Of a stretch of 11,218 nt of DNA, positions 6,154 to 11,218 are shown piece by piece. Source of the DNA: an uncultured Bacteroidia bacterium (GTDB lineage Bacteria; Bacteroidota; Bacteroidia; Bacteroidales; Prolixibacteraceae); the NCBI GenBank assembly GCA_903859795.1, contig CAIOOC010000835.1:1-11218 (forward strand), read 5' to 3'. The notes beneath the pieces were generated by a model. That model was not told where the DNA came from and did no database searches. It worked only from the letters and a program-made list of their open reading frames with translations. The position numbers and the translations under genes were made by a program. Within the stretch, counting starts at the first letter, position 1, and every line of letters begins with the position of its first letter.

Positions 6154-8952
6154 ATGATCTTAAAGAATGTTTTTGTTCTGCTTTTCTGCCTGATATTTTA
6201 TGACTTAACCGGGCAGAAAATTTTCCCTGGATTAACAATTGTATCCGCGCCATCCGGAAGTTTGTATACTCAGATTAACAAATCAGGAGTGACAGTTATC
6301 CCAAATGGCAGGTTGTTAACGCCCTGTGGAAAATCGATTGAAGTTGCACCTCATCCCTACGGATTAACGCTTAGCCCTGACGGAACCTTCGCAATTACAG
6401 CAAATTCAGGCACCTCTCCCCTTTGCATTTCTATAATTAAGAACTTACAAACTGCTCATCCAACAGTTCTACAAGTGCCTCCAGGCCCTTCATCCGATTC
6501 GGGGGTTCTGGCTTCAGTTTTTATGGGGCTTGCTGTATCACCTGACAATAAGATTGTTTATGTCGCGGCAGGGCAGACAAATAAGATCTATTTGTTTTCA
6601 GCTGAATCTGGGGCTAAACTTGATTCAGTCGACTGTTCGATATACCCATCGGGTGAAAAAGCGCCGGACGGATATATTGGAGATATGAAACTAAGCAAAG
6701 ATGGCCGCTATTTATATGCAGTAGATCAGATGCTATTTCGGTTGATTGTGGTCGATACAAAGAGTAGGAAGATGGTTGGAAGTGCAAAAACCGGAAGGTA
6801 TCCTTTCGGAGTTGTTCTATCTCAAAATGGAAGGAAAGCTTATGTGACCAATGTCGGTATGTTCGAATACAGTAAGATCGGCGACTTAGAGACCCGCAAT
6901 GATTATAAACATGCTCTTGACTTCCCCCCATTCGCCTTTGGAACTAAAGCGATGAAAGATGGAATGAAAATTGATTCTCAGTACATTCCTGGTCTGGGAG
7001 ATCCAAATGTCCCAGAATCATTCTCAGTCTGGTCATTCTCGTTAAAAAATCCTGCTCATCCCGAGATTTTGTCCAAAATAAAAACCGGAGCCCTGGTTGG
7101 TGAAATGATCGAAGGGATTCCTGCGGTTGGTGGTTCTAGCCCAAACTCTTTAGCTGTTACCGACCGTTATGTTTTTGCGAGCAATGGGACTAATGACAAT
7201 ATCTCTGTGATTGACATTCTTAAAGACACAATAGCAACTGAAATCTCTCTCAAACTTAGTCCTGAAGTAAAACAATTCCGTGGCGTAATCCCTTTTGGAC
7301 TGGCAGTTTCCCCTGATCAGAAAAGGCTTTTCGTAGCCGAGTCAGGGATTAATGCGATTGGAGTAATTGATATTCCAACATTGAAGGTCGTCGGACATAT
7401 TCCTGCAGGATGGTTTCCAGCAAAACTTGAGGTCACTCCCGACAGCAAATCGCTCGTAGTGAGTAATGCCAAGGGGTTTGGCAGCGGTCCCAACGGGGGA
7501 AAGAATTTCAGCGAGGGTAACGAAGGCAGTTACATTGGAAATCTGATGAAGGGTACCGTATCTGTCATGCATATACCTGATGATCAGCAATTAACCTCCC
7601 TTACAAAAAAGGTTGTTGAAAACAATTATAAAATTGAAGATTACAACATTGTAAAAAAACGAAGAGGAGATAATCCAATACCGGCTTTTGGAGGAGAAAA
7701 GAATTCACCCATCAAATACCTCGTTTTTATTACAAAGGAAAACCGAACCTATGATGAAATATTCGGTCAGATGGAAAAAGGAAGAGGAGATCCATCGATA
7801 GCCCGTTACGGCCGGGGGGTATCATTTACAAACAGAAACAAAACCCATAAAGTAAGTAATACAACGGTGATGCCAAATCATCTGAAACTGGCAAACCAAT
7901 TTGCTATCTCTGATAATTTTTACGTCGATTCTGATGTCTCCGCCGATGGCCACCGGTGGCTGGTCAACACCTATCCGAATGAATGGGTTGAAACGAGTGT
8001 CCCTGCAAGTTATGGAGGAAACCGTAATTACAAAGCCAGCTCAAAAGCACCCGGAAGCCTGGGTATGAATGGATCAGCCGGAGCTATTTATCCTGAAGAT
8101 TATAACGAGGCGGGGTCGATGTGGGACCACCTCGAACGGAACAATGTTGCGTTTTACAATTTTGGTTGTGGAGTGATGTTCGACCCTTCATTTTATGACG
8201 ACTCGTATAAAACTACCGGGGTAAAGCATTTTGCAAATTTTCCGTTGCCAAAACCTTTATACGACCGGACTTCAAAAAAGTATGCCACCTTTAATATGGC
8301 TATTCCTGATCAGTTCAGAATCACTCAGTTTATAAGTGAGTTTGACGAGAAATGGATTAAATCCAATCGACCAATGCCTGCCATAATTACAATTATAATC
8401 CCGAACGATCATGGTGCAGAAGAGCGACCAAAAGCCGGATTTCCCTTCAGGGAGAGTTATATGGCCGATAATGATCTGGCTGTCGGGAGGATCGTTGAGT
8501 ACTTGTCACATTCCTCGTTCTGGAAAAATATGGCTATTGTAATCACCGAAGACGATGCACAAAACGGGATCGATCATATAGATGCTCACAGAAGCGTGCT
8601 CATGGTCATTTCACCTTTTGTCAAAAGAAATTTTGTTTCATCGGTTCATTATAGCTTCGGAAGCATTTTTAAAACCTTCTGGAATGTTCTTGGTATGCCA
8701 TATCTGAACCAATACGATGCCGCAGCAACTGATTTTGCTGACTTCTTCACCTCAACGCCAGATTATACTCCCTATAATGCACTGCCTTCAGATCTGCAAA
8801 TTTTTGATCCCAACAAAGCACTAACGCCACTGGATGAGAAGTTTGACTGGAAAGCCATACAGAATTCCCCTTTAATTGATGACGAAAAAGAGGTGAAAAA
8901 AGACCAGAAAGAGAAAAAGGAGTTCCGGCTCGAAGATCAGAAGAGAAAATAA
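6154..8952 (+). CDS. Secreted YncE-like beta-propeller fused to phosphoesterase (PF04185-type)
   Basis: The reading frame is open from 6052, but I choose ATG 6154 because it starts a clean signal peptide (MILKNVFVLLFCLIFYDLTG); ATG 6121 is less likely. The mature protein is about 932 residues. Residues about 40-450 form a YVTN/YncE-like beta-propeller with recurring S-P-D-G/K-x-x-Y-V blades, for example LSPDGTF, VSPDNKIVYV, LSKDGRYLY, VSPDQKRLFV and TPDSKSLVV. Residues about 515-880 match the acid phosphatase/phospholipase C-like phosphoesterase family: KENRTYDEIFG (528-538), NDHGAEE (751-757) and TEDDAQNGIDHIDAHRS (798-814) supply the expected metal-binding Asp, Asn and His residues. A charged Lys/Glu tail ends the protein. 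It is likely a periplasmic or surface metal-dependent phosphohydrolase, with the propeller as substrate or partner platform. The substrate is unknown. A permease gene follows after 17 nt. Confidence 0.9.
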   Translation: MILKNVFVLLFCLIFYDLTGQKIFPGLTIVSAPSGSLYTQINKSGVTVIPNGRLLTPCGKSIEVAPHPYGLTLSPDGTFAITANSGTSPLCISIIKNLQTAHPTVLQVPPGPSSDSGVLASVFMGLAVSPDNKIVYVAAGQTNKIYLFSAESGAKLDSVDCSIYPSGEKAPDGYIGDMKLSKDGRYLYAVDQMLFRLIVVDTKSRKMVGSAKTGRYPFGVVLSQNGRKAYVTNVGMFEYSKIGDLETRNDYKHALDFPPFAFGTKAMKDGMKIDSQYIPGLGDPNVPESFSVWSFSLKNPAHPEILSKIKTGALVGEMIEGIPAVGGSSPNSLAVTDRYVFASNGTNDNISVIDILKDTIATEISLKLSPEVKQFRGVIPFGLAVSPDQKRLFVAESGINAIGVIDIPTLKVVGHIPAGWFPAKLEVTPDSKSLVVSNAKGFGSGPNGGKNFSEGNEGSYIGNLMKGTVSVMHIPDDQQLTSLTKKVVENNYKIEDYNIVKKRRGDNPIPAFGGEKNSPIKYLVFITKENRTYDEIFGQMEKGRGDPSIARYGRGVSFTNRNKTHKVSNTTVMPNHLKLANQFAISDNFYVDSDVSADGHRWLVNTYPNEWVETSVPASYGGNRNYKASSKAPGSLGMNGSAGAIYPEDYNEAGSMWDHLERNNVAFYNFGCGVMFDPSFYDDSYKTTGVKHFANFPLPKPLYDRTSKKYATFNMAIPDQFRITQFISEFDEKWIKSNRPMPAIITIIIPNDHGAEERPKAGFPFRESYMADNDLAVGRIVEYLSHSSFWKNMAIVITEDDAQNGIDHIDAHRSVLMVISPFVKRNFVSSVHYSFGSIFKTFWNVLGMPYLNQYDAAATDFADFFTSTPDYTPYNALPSDLQIFDPNKALTPLDEKFDWKAIQNSPLIDDEKEVKKDQKEKKEFRLEDQKRK

Positions 8953-8969
8953 ATATTAAACCAATTTAA

Positions 8970-10301
8970 ATGAGCGTTTTAATTATTTCGTTATTAGTGC
9001 TTTTCAGCATTATAGCTATTATTTATTTAACTTCAGCCCTGAAGCTGAATGCCTTTTTATCGCTCTTTCTGGTTTCTCTTTTCCTGGCGGTTACGGCAAT
9101 TCCAAATTCAGATATTGTCAAAATTTTAAAAGAAGGATTTGGAAGTACGATGGGGTCAATTGGTTTGCTTATTATATTCGGGGTAATCATCGCCATTGTA
9201 TTGGATAAGACAGGTGGGGCTTTGAGTATTTCAACCTATATGCTCTCCAGAACAGGTGAAAAGCGCGCCCCTTTGGCGTTGGGAATTACAGGATTTTTAG
9301 CAGGGCTGCCTATTTTTTGCGATTCTGGTTTTATTATTTTAAGCGGATTGGCTAAATCATTTAGTGCCAAATCCAAGATTGGGATGCCATTCATAGCCAT
9401 TGTCCTGGCATGTTCCCTCTATTCGGTTCATTGTTTGGTCCCGATACACCCCGGGGCTTTAGCCGCTGCAGGAATCATCAGAGTAAATCTTGGTTACTTT
9501 ATTCTTGGCGGTATTATTTTTGCAATCCCCGGAACTATTAGCGCCTATATTTGGACATACCTGATGACTAAAAACAAAGGTTATGACCCGGCACATTTCG
9601 TTATAGATTTAACCGATAAAGAACAAAGTATACTCCCATCGGTTTTCCTATCGCTGTTACCAATTCTTCTTCCTCTTATACTCATTACCATTGCCTCAGT
9701 ATTAAGCCTTTGGGGACTTAGAGATCAAAATATATTTGTTAAATCAGTTTTGTTTGTCGGGCAGCCGGTTATTGCTCTGTTTATTGGTGTTCTATTTTCT
9801 TTTATGCTATTGATTGATAAAGGGATAAAAAATCTGAATTCAGTATTTGAAGCGGCAATTGAAAAGGCAGGCCCCATTCTGATTATTGTGGCTGCCGGTG
9901 GTATGTTTGGGATGGTAATCAAAGAAACAGGAATCGGAATTGAAGCAGGAACGTTTCTAAGCAAGACAGGATTAGGGTTAGCAGTTCCGTTTCTGATCGC
10001 CTTTCTGATGAAAACAGCCCAGGGTTCTTCAACTGTTGCGATTATCACTACTGCATCGTTCATTGAACCAATGCTTCCATTGCTTGGACTTGATTCCGAA
10101 ATGGGAAGACTCTTTGCTGCACTCGCTATGGGTGCTGGCTCAATGATGATTTCACATGCGAATGATGCCTATTTCTGGGTAATTACAAGGTTTTCGGACC
10201 TGCACACAGAGGTTACCCTAAAGATATATTCAACGGCAACCGTTATTATGGGCATAACTGTTTTTGGGTGTATTTGGATTGTCTCACTTTTTGTACTTTA
10301 A
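8970..10301 (+). CDS. GntP-family organic-acid:H+ permease
   Basis: This 443-residue, almost wholly hydrophobic protein has about 12 predicted membrane helices and the length of GntP-family symporters for gluconate, related sugar acids or glycerate. Family landmarks are AGLPIFCDSGFII (111-123), HCLVPIHPGALAAAG (154-168), AQGSSTVA (350-357) and SHANDAYFW (395-403). The CDSG segment occupies the position of the FFEVGF segment of Escherichia GntP. The ATG at 8970 lies 17 nt after the phosphoesterase stop with no promoter between, so the two are almost certainly co-transcribed. Phosphoesterase and permease may act in sequence on one substrate, dephosphorylated outside and imported as the free acid; that is inference. 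Gluconate or glycerate are reasonable guesses, but specificity cannot be read here. Confidence 0.92.
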   Translation: MSVLIISLLVLFSIIAIIYLTSALKLNAFLSLFLVSLFLAVTAIPNSDIVKILKEGFGSTMGSIGLLIIFGVIIAIVLDKTGGALSISTYMLSRTGEKRAPLALGITGFLAGLPIFCDSGFIILSGLAKSFSAKSKIGMPFIAIVLACSLYSVHCLVPIHPGALAAAGIIRVNLGYFILGGIIFAIPGTISAYIWTYLMTKNKGYDPAHFVIDLTDKEQSILPSVFLSLLPILLPLILITIASVLSLWGLRDQNIFVKSVLFVGQPVIALFIGVLFSFMLLIDKGIKNLNSVFEAAIEKAGPILIIVAAGGMFGMVIKETGIGIEAGTFLSKTGLGLAVPFLIAFLMKTAQGSSTVAIITTASFIEPMLPLLGLDSEMGRLFAALAMGAGSMMISHANDAYFWVITRFSDLHTEVTLKIYSTATVIMGITVFGCIWIVSLFVL

Positions 10302-10355
10302 GTGCAATTAACAATCCAGCCAGTGTTTCCCCTCCCCTCACTAAAATAATATTTT

Positions 10356-10363
10356 TATATTTG
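10356..10363 (+). promoter_or_regulatory. Candidate -7 element TATATTTG for the TerC-family gene
   Basis: TATATTTG matches TAnnTTTG and lies 85 nt ahead of the TerC-family ATG, giving a leader of about 80 nt. The upstream half of the 147-nt gap after GntP contains no TTG at ideal -33 spacing. The rest of this gap holds no gene I can support. Confidence 0.5.
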
Positions 10364-10448
10364 TACGAATCTGCCAGATAATTATGTCCTGGAATATGCT
10401 GAATTCTCATTTCTTAGAAACATGGAAATAAATCAAATTTAATTGAAA

Positions 10449-11218
10449 ATGGAGATTCTTTTTAGTGTAGAGGCCTGGATTGCCCTGGTCACCCTTACTT
10501 TTCTTGAGATTGTTTTAGGCGTCGATAATGTTATCTTTATTTCAATAGTAACAAACAAACTACCTCACGATAAGCAACAATATGCCAGACGTTTAGGACT
10601 TAGTATAGCTCTGATCTTCAGGATTATTCTTTTGACAATCATCTCTTGGATGACCCAGAAAATGATTGAGCCTCTCTTTACTGTTTTTGGATTGGGATTC
10701 AGTATTCGGGAATTGATTCTTATGGGTGGAGGTTTGTTTCTTCTGGCTAAAAGTACATCTGAGATTCATGCAAGAATGGAAAATATGCACCAGGTTAGTC
10801 AGTCGGGTGGAGGATCGGTATTATCTAAGGTGATAATTCAGATTATTCTGTTGGATATCGTTTTCTCATTCGATTCCATTCTTACCGCTGTAGGGTTAAC
10901 AAATCAATTGTCTATTATGATTCTTGCCGTTGTTATCTCCTTGTTTATCATGATATTCTTTGCCGGTGTGATCGGTAAATTTATTGCAGATCACCCTACT
11001 ATCGAAATCCTGGCACTCTCCTTTCTGATTCTGATCGGTTTTATGCTCGTGCTCCAGGGGCTTCACGTCGAGGTACCTAAGGGATATATTTATTTTGCAG
11101 TATTTTTCTCTTTGCTTGTCGAAATGATCAATATGAGGATGCAAAAGAAACGCTACCCGGTAGTCCTTCGCCCAGGAATTGAGGCCGGAATCATAGACCA
11201 GGAGGATAAAACCGATAC
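10449..11218 (+). CDS. TerC-family integral membrane protein (3' end outside window)
   Basis: ATG 10449 opens a frame with no stop to the window edge, giving 256 residues of a TerC-family membrane protein (PF03741). About seven hydrophobic helices are visible. Family hallmarks are LEIVLGVDNVIFISIV (19-34), with the membrane Asp26-Asn27, and LLDIVFSFDSILTAVGL (134-150), with Asp136 and Asp142. A short Gly/Ser-rich cytosolic loop (115-124) separates the halves. The basic MQKKRYPVV segment near 231-239 follows the last helix, so little more than a short tail may be missing. Family members have been tied to tellurite resistance, alkaline/metal homeostasis and Mn2+ export for metalation of secreted enzymes. 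A separate promoter candidate precedes it, so it may be its own unit. Confidence 0.88.
   Translation, partial: MEILFSVEAWIALVTLTFLEIVLGVDNVIFISIVTNKLPHDKQQYARRLGLSIALIFRIILLTIISWMTQKMIEPLFTVFGLGFSIRELILMGGGLFLLAKSTSEIHARMENMHQVSQSGGGSVLSKVIIQIILLDIVFSFDSILTAVGLTNQLSIMILAVVISLFIMIFFAGVIGKFIADHPTIEILALSFLILIGFMLVLQGLHVEVPKGYIYFAVFFSLLVEMINMRMQKKRYPVVLRPGIEAGIIDQEDKTD

Noticed and set aside
10291..10307. Small inverted repeat across the GntP stop codon (TTGTAC with GTGCAA)
   Set aside because: Only 6 bp with a G-U pair and no following T-run, so a terminator call is not supported.
10593..11144. Two minus-strand frames (10593-10790 and 10896-11144)
   Set aside because: Both are antisense shadows of the TerC-family gene, which reads open through the window edge with clear family motifs.

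Overview
The window looks like chromosomal DNA of a Bacteroidota (Bacteroidetes) bacterium. The signs are moderately AT-rich DNA, start codons with little Shine-Dalgarno sequence, several TAnnTTTG-type -7 promoter elements, degenerate 7-nt repeats in gaps between genes, and proteins in forms I associate with that phylum: a roughly 630-residue PurF-like protein starting with a short propeptide, a secreted SPOR protein, and a long U32 protein with a Cys-rich C-terminus. I see no rRNA, tRNA, CRISPR array, transposase or phage gene.

Layout. Positions 2-163 (+) hold the basic C-terminal tail of an unidentified gene. A short AT-rich convergent gap follows. Then come two minus-strand genes that form a likely operon, read from right to left: a secreted SPOR-domain protein (2628-2155, GTG start) and a long PurF-like amidophosphoribosyltransferase (2139-238). 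A 385-nt divergent gap (2629-3013) separates them from the plus-strand genes. This gap contains three back-to-back helices (2680-2731, 2733-2767, 2769-2821) just inside a minus-strand TATATTTG promoter candidate, and an inverted repeat beside a plus-strand TACTTTTG element.

The plus-strand genes are: an AhpD/CMD-family CxxC protein (3014-3379); a U32-family protein probably related to RNA hydroxylases (3418-5244); a gap with a heptamer array and a long inverted repeat (5245-5420); a small AlbA_2/Schlafen-like protein with a C-terminal winged-helix region (5421-6074); a secreted beta-propeller/phosphoesterase fusion (6154-8952); a GntP-family permease 17 nt further on (8970-10301); and a TerC-family membrane protein with its own promoter candidate, which runs off the right end (10449-11218).

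How they may work together. The firmest pairings rest on spacing. SPOR and PurF are 15 nt apart. The propeller-phosphoesterase and GntP are 17 nt apart, which suggests a periplasmic dephosphorylation step coupled to uptake of an organic acid. The other neighbours are mostly housekeeping or stress genes with no clear joint pathway. The best candidate for something undescribed is the tandem-helix leader upstream of the SPOR-purF pair. Next are the phosphoesterase/GntP module and the heptamer arrays.
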